Assembly (NCBI RefSeq): GCF_963082655.1
Contig: NC_081555.1
Span: 95,114,914 to 95,178,913 of the forward strand
Source of the DNA: Stomoxys calcitrans
Lineage: Eukaryota; Arthropoda; Insecta; Diptera; Muscidae
DNA: 64,000 bases
Direction of reading: 5' to 3'
Shown: positions 31,705 through 42,466 of the stretch, one piece after another
How positions within the stretch are numbered: position 1 is the stretch's first letter
How the letters are laid out: every line of letters begins with the position of its first letter
Translations under genes and position numbers: made by a program
The notes under the pieces: generated by a model
Told to the model about the DNA's origin: nothing
The model's database searches: none
Seen by the model: only the letters and a program-made list of their open reading frames with translations

Positions 31705-31910
31705 AAGTTATTGCTGTATCCATTGTGTTTCTCGGAATCTCCTAATTTTGGACGATATATTAACGGTGTTACAGTTGGATTATCCACTTCATCCAAGAAC
31801 ACCACATCGTGTACCGGCGTAATACGATGATCCGTAACCGTAAAATGTAAATCGCGAAAGGGTCCATTTAAAAGACAACGCAGAGTGGGTACCGTGGGCT
31901 CCGATGGTAG
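31705..31910 (-). CDS. Internal coding exon of an unrecognised gene
   Basis: Partial gene: one exon of 206 bp read on the minus strand. It is preceded by a pyrimidine-rich tract and 'tattttcttgcag', and followed by GTAAGT; both are consensus splice sites. The frame enters in phase 0 and leaves after two bases of a codon. The 68 complete codons are open and balanced: LPSEPTVPTLRCLLNGPFRD (residues 1-20), then LHFTVTDHRITPVHDVVFLD and a Pro/Asn-rich end. No signal peptide, membrane segment or known motif is visible. It could be from an extracellular or enzyme beta-rich domain, but I do not recognise the family. The neighbouring exons are not identifiable in the window, which implies introns of many kilobases. 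Confidence 0.7.
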
Positions 31911-32499
31911 CTGCAAGAAAATATAAAAATAAATATTTCATTAATTTTGTAAGTTTTTTAGAGAATTAAATACTTTGGGGGAACGCCCCGCAACACCCAT
32001 AGATATAGGCCCTTTTGGTCTACATGGGAGCTATATCAGGTTATATACTGATTTGGATCTTATTTGACACAGTTGTTGAAATGGTGGTGGGTATAAAAAA
32101 ATTTTTGCTATAACTCTTTTTTCCCTCAATACAAAATTTCACTAAAATTTACGCTTAGAGAGAAAGAATTTGCTCTCATGACAAAATTTCTCTATAGTTT
32201 TTTCTAGACAAAATTCCTCTATTACTCCTTTGAGACAAAATTAGAGCAAAATTTTTATTATAATTTTCTCAAAAGAAAAGATTTCACCAAAATTTCTATA
32301 AAACCAAAATTTGGTCTGGCAACCGCTTCACTCGAATACCCTTGCATCATCGCGTAGATAGAAAGTGATAAAATACAATAGAAGTGAAGACGAAAGTTGA
32401 AATAGAAGAAAAGAGAAACGAAATACCGGCATACACGACACAGAAACTGAACAGCCTCATCGCCCAAGTTCCTCCTCTCCTTACAGATTTTCAGAATGG
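31911..32499. other. Probable intron with repeat debris
   Basis: A short fragment of the 153-bp family (31985-32095: 'tacatgggagctatatcagg', 'ggtggtgggtataaa') is followed by the A/T-rich 'caaaatttc(t/a)ct' block (32098-32310). No exon seen. Confidence 0.45.
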
Positions 32500-32835
32500 C
32501 AAGAGGGTTAAATGTCTGTGGAGAACTTAGCACTCGCCGTAGCACTCACAGAATTCATCCGCAAACCTGGCAAGTCCGTCAGCCACTTCATTACTCGCCA
32601 TTCCTTGTTGGCCCGGGACCCTGAACAATTTGCCAATAACTCTCAAAAGGCAGAGATGCTGCTTTCAGCTGCCTACAGGCCTCGACCTTATATGACCCGC
32701 AGCTGGGGCCTTCAGCGGCAGCCTGACTGTCCATATATATTGTGGCAGTCTGACAGTTATCCATCCAACCCCCTGACAATCACAAAAATCTCAGCTTGAA
32801 AGACAGTGCACCACTCCACAAATTTATGCAAAATT

Positions 32836-33130
32836 GGAAATTTGCCCATTTACATTTCATTAAGGAACAGGGAAAACTTCTTACATATCAATGAGTACTG
32901 TCCGATTCAAGTTTAAGCTCAATGATAAGGGGCCTGCTCTTTATAGCCGAACCAGAACGGCATGCCTCAGTGCGACACTTCTCTGGGGAGAAATTTTTAC
33001 ATGGCAGCCATACCAAATGGTACAGTACCGCACAAATGCCGGGCATAACCACCGCCGAAAATTTTTCTGATGTTCTTACCATGCATTTAGCGTCATATGC
33101 AGACATGCTAACCTCTGTGCTACGGTGGCC
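32836..33130 (-). mobile_element. tRNA-headed SINE, copy 4
   Basis: Minus orientation, inserted in the L3 LINE. The head (minus strand) is GCCACCGTAGCACAGAGGTT at 33130 downward. The body has 'gattcaagtttaagctcaat' and 'gtgcgacacttctctgggga'. Box B is weakened at about 33068-33085. Confidence 0.8.
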
Positions 33131-33435
33131 TCCAATCTATGTGACTCCCGATTCTTAGGAACACCCAACCAGTTTGGACTCATCTGTGTAAGCATAGGGA
33201 CCCGAGAAGGACGGAATGCCTTCAGCCCAAAGCTCTCTCTACGTTAGGAAAATCTCCAGGTCGCCATCGAAGTAAGACGCCCCCGAAACACAATCTGTCG
33301 AATAACCTTTGCCTCGTAGTCGTTTCAAGCCAGTTGCCTTCAGCAGAACAGACGAGTAGCCAAAATCCGATGAACGCTACGTTCCGACTCCCTTAGTGTG
33401 AGGCCAATACTCGTTGCAATCTACGAACAAGTGTA

Positions 33436-33850
33436 GATGTCTCTGACCAAGTGTCGCATTCAAGATCTCTCAAAACAATATCAGCACCTTCTCCAGCAAG
33501 CCGCAAAGACTCACTCTCTCTTGGGCCCAATGCCACACCAAACACCCATAGGTGAGAATCTGTCTTACTATAGCAGTGTACATACAGTAGAACGCGCCTG
33601 GTCAAAGACTCCATCTCATTCCTATCGAGTTGCGACAAGAGTAAAGCGCATTTAGTCCCCATTTGACTCTCTCAGCACCGCCACGATACTCCGCACCTTC
33701 TCCAGCAACCCGCGAAGACTCACTCTCTCTAGGGCCCAATGCCACGCCAAGCACCCATAGATGAGAATCGGTCTTACCACAGCAGTGTAGATACAGATAG
33801 ATACGACCCTGGTTAAAGACTCCAACTCATTACTATCAAGGTGCGGCAAG
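33436..33850. repeat. About 215-bp tandem duplication inside LINE L3
   Basis: 'ctccagcaa(g/c)cc' with 'aagactcactctctct' and 'gggcccaatgccac(a/g)ccaa' appears at about 33490 and again at about 33700, with the intervening text repeated in order. The two units have diverged by several percent, so the duplication is not recent. Confidence 0.75.
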
Positions 33851-34379
33851 AGTGAAGCGCATTCAGCCCCCGTTTGATTTCTTCTCAGGTTCAACTTCGG
33901 ATCAAAAATAATGCCCAGGTATTTGGCCTCCTGAGAGACTGGCAGCTCCACTTCATCCAGAACCGTTCATACATCCTCCTTCTGGTGAACAGCATCAGCT
34001 CAGTCTTACTGAGGTTTGTGTCAAGCTCAATGGCCTTCGCCAATTAAGACAGCTTACTCAGCGCACCCTAAAGGAGGTACCTGATGGTAGAGAAAAAGCG
34101 ACCGCCAACCAGGGATGTAGCCAGGAGAGAGAACTATTGAGAACGAGCCAGGAAGGACCTAAGAATCCCATTGATAACCAAGAGCCAAAAGAGAGGTGAT
34201 GAAACCCCTCCCTGCGGTGACCTTCTGGTCCAGTGTTAGACAAAACTAAAATTTTCTTACACTAGCGTTCATGCACAATTTACACGTACACTTAAGGTGT
34301 GAACTGAGTACACGCTGAGCCGAGCCGAGTTTGTCAATGCGATAAAGATTGTCAGTGCGATCAAACTGGTTACTGGCCA

Positions 34380-34500
34380 ATAGCATAGCAATTCTTTTCC
34401 ATAAAGGATAATGCTATAAAGAGATACCGACCAGAGAACTTGACAAATACGACCTATGGTGGAGGGTATATGAAATTCGGCCCGACGAACTAGCAAGATG
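34380..34500 (+). repeat. Array-family tail fragment
   Basis: 'tagcatagcaattctt', 'gacctatggtggagggtata' and 'aaattcggcccgacgaacta' form the A-type tail with a damaged hairpin. The duplicate is at 34976-35098. Confidence 0.6.
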
Positions 34501-34975
34501 GAAGAAGATGACTATTGAAGCCCTCCCAAGAGAACGGCAGCTCCTCATCATCTAGTCCCGATCCCCTAAACTCGCCAAACCTTCTCCTTCTGGCGAACAG
34601 CATCAGCTCAGTCTTACTGAGATTTGTGTCAAGCCCATTGGCCTTCGCCCATTAAGACAGTTTCCTCAGCGCACCTCGTGATGGTAGAGAAAAAGCGACC
34701 GCCAACCAGGGTTGTAGCCAGGAGGGAGAACTATTGCGAACGAGCCAGGACGGGCCTAAGAATTCCATTGACAACCAAGAGCCACAAGAGATGGGATGAA
34801 ACCCCTCCCTGCGGTGACCTACTGGTCCAGTGTTACACAAAACTAAAATTTTCTTTACACTACCATTCATGCACAATTTACACATACACTTGGGTGCGAA
34901 CGGAGTACACGCTGAGCCGAGCCGAGTATGTCAATGCGATAAAGATTGTCAGTGCGATAAAACTGGTTACTGGCC

Positions 34976-35098
34976 AATAGCATAGCAATTCTTATCCATT
35001 ACTCTTTGTTTGCCTATTAAGAGATATCGAGCAGAGAACTTGACAAATACGACCTATGATGGAGGGTATATAAAATTCGGCCCGGCGAACTAAGCAAG
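34976..35098 (+). repeat. Array-family tail fragment, duplicate
   Basis: Same tail as 34380-34500, here with 'aaattcggcccggcgaacta'. It belongs to the second unit of the 600-bp duplication. Confidence 0.6.
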
Positions 35099-35176
35099 AT
35101 GCAAGAAGATGACTATTTAAGTTTCTTTAATATTATGGTATTACTACTTTTTACTGATAGAGAGAATTATAAAAAA

Positions 35177-35353
35177 ATGAGGAGAGCATCTCACACATAC
35201 AGTCTCATTTTTATGTTGTGCATCACTGTTCTGGCCACAATGTTCCTAATCGAGCCCTCCGCTGGTGAAGTATTTACTATACTCCCGAATGTCGCCAAAA
35301 TTGTCTTTCGATACACTCTCCATCAGGGATGGAAAATACAAAATTTTAAATAG
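35177..35353 (+). CDS. Small ORF with strong signal-peptide-like start, cut by a transposon
   Basis: From the ATG at 35177 (preceded by AAA) the frame reads MRRASHTYSLIFMLCITVLA and then TMFLIEPSAGE. It has a basic start, about 17 hydrophobic residues and Ser-Ala-Gly before Glu31, a good secretory signal with cleavage near 30. About 18 residues follow before a hAT-type insertion starts at 35324; the present stop at 35351-35353 lies inside the insert. It could be a small secreted peptide gene or chance. I do not recognise the family. No splice donor is clear before the insertion. Confidence 0.35.
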   Translation: MRRASHTYSLIFMLCITVLATMFLIEPSAGEVFTILPNVAKIVFRYTLHQGWKIQNFK

Positions 35354-35579
35354 TACAAAAAATTTACTTTTTGGACCGAAAGAGTACATTTTTATTTTGC
35401 ATAAAATATTTGAGTGCAGAAATCAAAAATTTCTCTCTGGAAAAATGCTGCTTTACCTATTACTCACCATACAGTACAACAGCCCCTTATATAACCCTAA
35501 CCGAAGACGAACGGTCGCCATCTTTTGCGATATATGCGAGATATACATACTTCAGCTATGGGTGAACCGATTTATTCGA

Positions 35580-36000
35580 GTTTTTGATTGCACCTTAATA
35601 GTAATCCAAAACCAGAAATCAGATATTCAAATTTTGAGTCAAGTACCTAGGCGGACGCCCCAACCCAAAACCCCACAAACAGACTTATATACCAAAATGC
35701 ATTAGCGAAGCCAGTCCAGCTTTCTGGAGCCTTTGTACGCTTATGCCAATAGGTACAACATCGGGCCTTAATGAAAGGCATTTAGGAGTAGAACACGATT
35801 TTCATATAGAAATGGGGCGTAAAGGATCAGGGGCCCTCCCCTCTCTCAAAACTTTCCAGAGGATCAATAACTCATATAAGGCGACTCGTGCATAAGGATT
35901 TTTATCTAAATGTGAACTGATATTGCCCCATTAAAATCCCAAAAGACCTGCATACGGCAAATTCAACAGTCGGACTGACAAGATTCGATTGATTAACAAG
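35580..36000 (+). repeat. P-family fragment within the hAT composite
   Basis: 'tattcaaattttgagtcaag' (20 bases), 'tacctaggcggacgcccca' and 'gaaaggcatttaggagtaga' match P body units. The 5' part (35530-35580) has 'gggtgaaccgattta' like the P head. Confidence 0.5.
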
Positions 36001-36057
36001 TGAATATCCCTATGTTATCGTGAGGCTTCTACTGGACTACTTGATATATAAAAGAAA

Positions 36058-36775
36058 AACAAGTAAAAGCGTGCTAAGTTCGGCCGGGCCAAATTTTATA
36101 TAATCTTCACCATGGATCGCATCTGTCGAGTTCTTTGCGCAGTATCTCTTTATAGGCAAACAAAGAATAAAGAATAAGGATGGAGAAGAAGGAGCTATAT
36201 CAAGTTATAGTCCGATTCGGGGTTCAAGAAGCAAAATCGGGAGATAGGTTTATATGAGAGCTATATCAAGCTAGAGATCGATTTTCTTCGATTGGGATAA
36301 GCCGTTGTACAAAATTTGTGCCAAATCGGATAATAATTGCGCTCTCCAGAGGCTCAAGAAGTCAAGATCTCAGACCAGTTTATATGGCAGCTTTATCAGG
36401 TTATGTACCTATTTGCGCCAACTCATCACAGTTTTTGGAAGTCATATCAAAACACCTCATGCAAAATTTTAGCCAAATCAGATGAGAGTTACACCCTCTA
36501 GCGGCTCAATAAGTTAAGATCAAAGATAGGTTTATATGGCACCTGTACCAGGTTAGGGACCGATTTGGACCATACTTCGCGCAAATGTTGGAAGTGATAT
36601 CAAAACACTACGTGCAAAATTACAGCCAAATCGGATTAGAATTGCGCCTTCTAAAATCTCAAGAAGTCAAGACCCAAGATCAGTTTATATGGCAGCTATA
36701 TCTAAACATGGACCGATTTGGTCCATTTACAATCCCAAAATTTCAAGCGACTGGCTTTACTCTTATTGTTATTGC
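36058..36775 (-). repeat. 153-bp-type array, subfamily A, reverse, short
   Basis: Starts with the inverted tail 'aacaagtaaaagcgtgctaa', 'gttcggccgggccaaatttt', 'accatggatcgcatctgtcg'. About three units follow ('gtttatatggcagct(t/a)tatc', 'gcaaaattttagccaaatc'). The head module is missing. Confidence 0.8.
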
Positions 36776-36870
36776 ATGAAAAGGTATTAGAAATCGGTCG
36801 CGGGAGTACTACGGTACTCTTCGGGTGGAAAAACCACTAAAGTACTGACTTTTCCATCCCTGCTCTCCAT

Positions 36871-37480
36871 ACTTAAATTTTGTTTTAAAGAAACTTTTCT
36901 AAAAAAAATTTTATAAATGTATTTTTCTTTAAAGATAAAATTTTCTCTAAAAATAAAAATTATCTTTCAATACATAATTTCACTCTAAGAAAAAATATTT
37001 TTCAAAATTTTCGCTCAAGACGAAATTTCACTATAAAATTTCTTAAAAAACTTAATTTTACTAAAACTTCTTCAAAAACAAAGTTAACTTTTTAAATTTT
37101 TCAATTTTACTAAAATTTTTTCTAAAGACAAAAATTTTTAAAAAAATTTTTTATAATAGAAAATTTTACTAGAATTTTCTCTAAGAGCAAACATTTTTCA
37201 AAAATTTCCCTTAACAAAATTTTCTATCAAAAAAAAAAATCCTACTAAAATTTTCTCAAAAAAAAAAGATTTTACTAAAATTTTCTCTAAAGATAAATTT
37301 CAAAAAAAATTTTTTGTCAAAAAAAAATTTCAATAAAATCAAATTTAAATAGGGAAACATTTCACTAAAATTCTTTAAAATAACTGAAAACAAAATTTCA
37401 AATAAATAGCTGTTAAAGTTTTAACAAAAATTAAAAACTTAAGTAATTTATTTTTTATTTATTTATTTTACATAAAATTT
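36871..37480. repeat. Long A/T-rich 'aaaattttctctaaa' block
   Basis: About 600 bp of irregular units ('actaaaattttctctaaaga', 'caaaaattttt'), the largest block of this low-complexity family here. No coding content. Confidence 0.6.
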
Positions 37481-39360
37481 TTGCCACCGAAATGTTCTCA
37501 ACAAAACTCATTTCTCACCTTGACCTTAGCCTTGTTTAATGACGTTGACGACGAAAACATGGTGAATTTCATTTGTTTTACACAGGAGCGCCAATTAATG
37601 TAAACAAAACAAACTAAATAAAAACTTGTAACAAAATTGCATGAGAAAGTGAAGGGGAGAATGTGATTTTGTATTTGTAAGGTATTTGCAATTCTTTTTT
37701 TTTTTTTGCTACCAACAAAGCGGTAAACGATATGCACTCGATTTGTTTGTTTGGTATAAAATATAAACACAATAGCCCCTTCACTCTTTCTCACACACTA
37801 GCACTATCTCTTTGTTGGGACCACTTGAGAGAAATGTAAACAAATTCTCATTCACAAAAGCAAATACGAAAAAAGCCGGTGGGAAAGCCTTTGCTACAAC
37901 AAAACTCGCGTTGATGAACCGAACTACGACGACGTCCGCGATGAAGATGACCACTAGCGGCGAATGAACTAAACCACCACGACACCGGAACCACAACCAC
38001 CTGTTGATGCAAATTAACTCGGCGTAACGGGCTTGCTTGCCGGCCCTCGTTCGATAAGAAAGTTATAAACGCGCGGCAGCAACAGCTTTCGACATTCTTT
38101 GAGATAAATTTATTTAAAGACTGATTTCATAAATTGGCCATTACCATTCTTTTTTTTTCAAGTAGGTATGAGTTAACAAAAAACTTTTTGTAAACCTGTG
38201 GATTTTGTTGTTGCTCTGCTTTCGATTAGATTATTATACACTTGTTGTTATTTTTTATTGCTCTCCTTGTTGTTGTATTAAGATTTTATTGATTTCATAC
38301 CACAAACATTTCACTAGAAGCCGTTGTTGTATTTAAAAAAAAAAAAAAGTTTATTATTACGCTTTTTGTGCCTTCCCTCATTTTTTTTCTATTGGGCCTT
38401 AATTTGGACTCCACCATATGATCAAATAAATGATCTCACAAACACTACCGTATACACACACTCGTTCACTTCAACGCACGCCACTTGCCGTCGATAAGAA
38501 AGACGATGTGAAGAGGGGTAAGGCAATAAAACAAACGAAAATTAAGGTAACTTCTTTTTTAGCCCACATCTACATAGATTTTCTTTTATTCTTTTCAAAC
38601 ATTTTCACTCACATCATTTGCAATTATGTAGATTTATCTTATTTAATTAATGATTTTCACTTTACACACTTGATTGCTATCATTTTAAAACTTTTTCCAT
38701 TTCAATTTTTTTTTCGGTGGTGTGGCCCCAATGTTGTTAGAGTTGCGGTTTAATTACTACTGGTCACTGACTGACAGTTTGTTGTCATACACAAGTAGTC
38801 ATACCTGGCCCCATCTGTTTTGCGACATAGCGCTAGTGTGAGAGAGGGAGAGAGAGAGACGAGGACAGAGAATATTTGTATGTGCTTATGTTGGTTATTC
38901 AACTCAATGATCACTGATGGTGAATAGGTATTTGGGGGTAATGGTAGTTAATGTTAGAGTTGCCAGTATTCAAATTAAATCAAGTCTTTAGCGAAAGATT
39001 TAAATTGATTGAAGAACAGTGTGTATATTGGTTTTAAATAAAAAAGACAAATTAATTAATTAAGGTATCTTTGAAAGAAACGTCCGTATTCACAAAACTT
39101 AAAGCAGCTTTAAAGTGGGTTTATTTGACAGTTATACAAAGGAAATCTGTCAAAAAAATCGACCTTAAAGCTGTATTCAGTTTTGTGAGTATTTCCTTGT
39201 CGAAATGTGCCAGTTAAAAATCTATAATTTTTGGCCTCTCTCACTTCTAACCAATTAATCCTAGATGGGATTAATTGGTGCAAAAGGTGTTTATCCGGTA
39301 TCTAGATATTTACCTGAAAGCTAGATCTTTTTTTCTAATTTATTATTCTTCTAAAAGCGA
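37481..39360. other. Single-copy block; possible promoter near 38065
   Basis: No repeat match to the rest of the window, and more balanced composition at 37800-38110. On the plus strand 'cgataagaaagttataaacg' (38051-38070) holds a GATA word and a TATAAA box, followed by 'cggcagcaacagctttcgac' at the distance where transcription might begin. The frame at 38430-38753 contains a donor-like 'attaaggtaac' at 38540, but its protein is not recognisable. Purine-rich (GA)n at 38839-38860. I call no gene. Confidence 0.25.
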
Positions 39361-39590
39361 TAGGAGAATGGAAGAAGGAAAGGAGCAGGTCATACCGAAA
39401 CCTGGATGAAATGTAAGATGTTTCGTATCGGATACCTGGAGGACACTTGAGACCGAGTGTTCATGCAACACGGATAGATCAAAGCTAGATGACAGAGTGG
39501 GCTTGAGAGTCTACATTGACAATCCAGGGACTGAGATCTGCCTGTCCGCCTACAGGACGGAGATAGGGCGAACCTAACCTAAATAAAATA
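39361..39590 (+). mobile_element. LINE L2 fragment with CCTAA tail
   Basis: Parallels 55070-55290 of the L2 copy: 'aggagcaggtcatacc', 'acttgaga(c/t)cgagtg', 'cacggat(a/g)(g/a)atcaaagctaga', 'aatccagggactgagatctg'. It then jumps to 'gaacctaacctaaataa', the tail type of these LINEs, so the 3' half of RNase H and the C terminus are deleted. Confidence 0.7.
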
Positions 39591-39596
39591 CGCGTA

Positions 39597-40300
39597 AGTT
39601 GAATAATGAGCTGAATGTGATAGAAGATGGAGAAACGATTCCGACCATCAAGTGTCCCAAAATACTTGATGTCACATTTGACAGTTCTAACACATTCTCC
39701 CCACATTCCACTGCCATTTCATAGATTCAGTCGTAGAAACAAGATCCTTACGTTGCTGACAAAGAAATCTTGTTGACCATATACTAAGCTATCGGCCGGT
39801 CTGAGGTAAGTTATGTCGTCTCGTCAAATATGTGACAGGCAGTGGAATAATATTAAGAGCTGCCCTTCGAAATGCAATCGGCTATCTCTTCAGTTCCCAC
39901 GTGAACCACCTCTATCAGGAGACAAATGAAAGATTCAGCGATACAAGAGAAAACTTCTAGATCAATCGGCATATGAAGCAGGTTTGGGCAACATTCATGC
40001 AGATACGATAGAATATGCGGTGAATAGCAACTGGAAGAAAGTGATTCTTGGAGAACGATCGCCGCACATTGCACGTGAAGAAATTGACCTCCCACGACAA
40101 ATCAGAGTAGTTCTGGCTCAATTACGTTCCGGCAAATGCAGCCGCCTCAACTCCTACAGAGCAAGGATTGATGCCAACGTGCGGATGTGTGTCCCGATTG
40201 GGGCCTATACGACACTCGTCACATGTTTAATTGCCTAGCCAGATCTACTCGACTCAGACACCGATCCCTCTGGACACATCCCACCTTAAGTTGCTATCAG
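39597..40300 (+). mobile_element. Jockey-like LINE, C-terminal fragment
   Basis: Across frames it reads CPKILDVTFDSSNTFSPH (RT C-terminal 'YLGVTFD' region) and then, at 39984-40180, ERSPHIAREEIDLPRQIRVV and LAQLRSGKCSRLNSYRARID, and finally MCPDWG..DTRHMFNC and LWTHPT. This conserved C-terminal block and its Cys residues are typical of jockey-type ORF2 (no RNase H). The piece at 47715-48223 (minus) is the same family. Broken. Confidence 0.7.
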
Positions 40301-41047
40301 ACGATATGTATTTGTCATATGAGATGTACCTTTCTGTATCCATATAACTTTCACTATGTATATAAAATGCGAATAGAGCGCGCTCTAATCGGCATGTATT
40401 TGTCATAAGTATTGTACTTTTTTTATTCACATGTGTCTGCTATTATGTTCGATGAAAATAGAGCTCGCTTTAATCGAAAATAATCTCATATATATTTTCC
40501 ACATCGGTTTTTCACATGAAATGTTTCATATATGTATATCAGACGATGTGAATAACTTTTAATTTGACATGTTATATGACAAATACGTATCGGCTCATAG
40601 CAGCTTTAGTTGCAGATCTGGATATTCAGCTGTCGGAATTGTTGCGAAAAACTGTAACAATATATCATAATGTTTTTTTTAAACACAATTACTAACTCAA
40701 TCTTACATTCGTATTACGCTATGATTGTTTTTAAATGCTCCTTTTAAGCCATTAGCGTAAAAAAGACATTTATTTATTTCACACCTATCAAGCTTATACG
40801 GTTTTACATTAATTTTGAAGTTGTTCGCGTGAAAAGCATAATGCTGTCAAACTCCACAAAAAAATCGGTGAGAGGTTGGAGAAAAATAGGCGAAAAGGCG
40901 GTAAAAAAATATATTGGCATCACTTATGTAGGTTTATTTAATTGGTTTTAATGGTTCTTTTTTTCTTATTGTTATTTTTACCTATATGCAAAAATTTATT
41001 AAACAAAGAATGCCGACTATTATTATTAATGCCCAAATGAGTAAATA
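40301..41047. other. AT-rich DNA without recognisable gene
   Basis: A motif with 'gcatgtatttgtcat(a)a' recurs at about 40305 and 40393, and 'agacgatgtgaata' near 40542. It may be 3' trailer of the jockey-like LINE. No protein signal. Confidence 0.35.
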
Positions 41048-41282
41048 TTGGGTTGCCCAAAAAGTAATTGCGGATTTTTCCTATAGTCGGCGTTGACAAA
41101 TTTTCACAGCTTGTGACTCCGTAATTGCATCCTTTCTTCTGTCAGTTATCAGCTGTTACTTTTAGCTTGCTTTAGAAAAAAAGTGTAAAAAAAGTATATT
41201 TGATTAAAGTTCATTCTAAGTTTTATTAAAAATGCATTTACTTTCTTTTAAAAAATCCGCAATTACTTATTGGGCAACCCAA
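41048..41282 (+). mobile_element. Mariner-type MITE, copy 7
   Basis: Complete, 235 bp, TA at 41046-41047 and 41283-41284. Few differences from consensus. Confidence 0.9.
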
Positions 41283-42154
41283 TACCTACGCATTGGGTGG
41301 GAATCTATCCGATTGAACCCCATCTCTATTCACGTGTTAACGCCCCTTTATAAATTCAACTCAATTAATTGAACCTAATCATGGCGCTGGCAACCATGCC
41401 ATGCAAATTCATACTGCACAAATGAATCAACGCTGCCACCGCAGTTTTTTTATCTGGCAGATGGGTGCCGGTTAGTGACTTATCGTCCCGATAAATACAG
41501 ATGTGTTTTGTTTACCGATTGCTGCATCATATAACGATGTGTTCGCGTACTTATCCAGTAACAATTTGCGGGGGTAAAAAACATCTAGGAGAAATTTGCA
41601 ACCTCTCATTTATAAACTCTACAAATGTTCTCCGCTCTCACATTCTCTTTTGCAAAAAATGAACGACTTTTATACGAGAAAGCCGCCCTGGGCCTTTTTT
41701 TTTTACTTAAAAGTCGACTATTTGATATTTTGTATCCACCAAAAGTCGACTTTGAATTTTTTACACAAAAAGTCGATTAATCGATAAGTCGAAATCGATT
41801 TTTAGATCCGTATGCCTCGCACAAAAATGCCGTAGATATAATTTTTATTGACAACCATCAACAGAAGCTGGGAATATTTTTCGCCAATTCTAAATTAAAC
41901 AATACAAATTAAGAAATCAATTGGTAAATAATAAGTAATACAGTTACGACTATAACTGTAGTACGAAGAGGAGTTTGTATTGGTGTAAGCTGCAGTAGAA
42001 AATTGATAAATTCAAGCAAAAGAAAATACTAGAAGAAAAACATTTGCGGCCTATTGAATAGAGAGAGAGTGATTGACCGACATTGCACACATTTGGACGC
42101 TGTAGAACGTAATCGAGGAAGTGCTAGGGAGCGGGAAGAACAACTGCATAAAAC
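41283..42154. other. Upstream region and 5' UTR of e(r)
   Basis: No repeats matched. The region 42050-42154 has the look of a 5' untranslated leader ending 'gcataaaac' before the ATG. Near 41700-41800 'aaagtcga' words recur ('aaaagtcgactatt', 'caaaagtcgactttg', 'aaaaagtcgattaatcg'), a possible local repeat or binding-site cluster. No TATA box is convincing. Confidence 0.4.
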
Positions 42155-42466
42155 ATGTCTCATACCATATTACTTGTACAACCGGGAACACGGCCCGAAA
42201 CACGCACCTACAGTGACTACGATAGTGTGAATGACTGCATGGAAGGCGTGTGCCGCATCTACGAAGAACACCTGAAACGCATCAACCCCAATACACCCAC
42301 CATCACCTACGACATAAGTCAATTGTTTGACTTCCTAGACCAATTAGCCGACATAAGCTGTCTGGTGTATCAGAAGTCAACCAACACCTATGCTCCATAC
42401 AACAAGGAATGGATTAAGGAAAAGATCTATGTGCTACTGAGACAGGCTGCCGGCAGCACAGACTGA
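42155..42466 (+). CDS. e(r): Enhancer of rudimentary (ERH family), complete
   Basis: 103 residues, the family's normal length (about 100-104). The start [20 protein letters not shown] and the segments [52 protein letters not shown] and [14 protein letters not shown] match the ERH family throughout. ERH is a small conserved dimeric protein that binds partners in mRNA processing and was found in flies as a modifier of rudimentary, a pyrimidine-synthesis gene. Thr18 and Ser24 keep the Thr-x-x-Asp and Ser-x-x-Asp context reported as casein kinase II sites. The reading frame has no intron. ATG follows 'aaaac', a good fly context. Whether this is the ordinary locus or a retrocopy cannot be told here, but I see no poly(A) tract or decay, so an active gene is likely. 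Confidence 0.97.
   Translation: MSHTILLVQPGTRPETRTYSDYDSVNDCMEGVCRIYEEHLKRINPNTPTITYDISQLFDFLDQLADISCLVYQKSTNTYAPYNKEWIKEKIYVLLRQAAGSTD

Larger units (their letters stand above)
32500..35098 (-). mobile_element. LINE L3: minus-strand, decayed, internally duplicated
   Basis: Read on the minus strand from high to low coordinates: RT C-terminal part (GLDTNLSKTELMLFTRRR-like, about 33990-34060), YLGIIFDPKLN (about 33890-33925), YTAVVRPILIYG (about 33770-33805), an RNase H start (YTDESK near 33170), and RNase H DSQAA plus SNEVADGLARFADEF (about 32535-32740). RNase H and the RT C-terminal signature place it with L1 and L2. It is interrupted by a SINE at 32836-33130 and contains two tandem duplications. 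All frames are broken. Confidence 0.7.
33975..35098. repeat. About 600-bp tandem duplication: LINE L3 plus array tail
   Basis: 33975-34510 and 34585-35110 run parallel: 'gaacagcatcagctcagtct', 'gagaaaaagcgaccgccaac', 'gatgaaacccctccctgcgg', 'gtacacgctgagccgagccg', then the array tail 'cttgacaaatacgacctatg', ending 'aagaagatgacta'. The repeat joins a LINE piece to a 153-family tail, so the junction predates the duplication. Confidence 0.75.
35324..36862. mobile_element. hAT-type composite with 8-bp target duplication
   Basis: 1539 bp. It starts CAGGGATGGAAAA and ends TTTTCCATCCCTG, perfect 13-bp inverted ends, and is flanked by CTCTCCAT on both sides (35316-35323 and 36863-36870). The 8-bp duplication and CAGGGATG ends are hAT-like. 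Inside lie P-repeat sequence (about 35580-36000) and a reverse subfamily A array (36058-36775), either captured by or inserted into it. No transposase. Confidence 0.85.

Noticed and set aside
32512..32799. 95-codon plus-strand frame
   Set aside because: The minus strand carries RNase H motifs (DSQAA, NEVADGLARF) of LINE L3.
37781..37996. 71-codon minus-strand frame rich in Val and Phe
   Set aside because: Low-complexity composition without a domain; could be leader sequence but not supported as coding.
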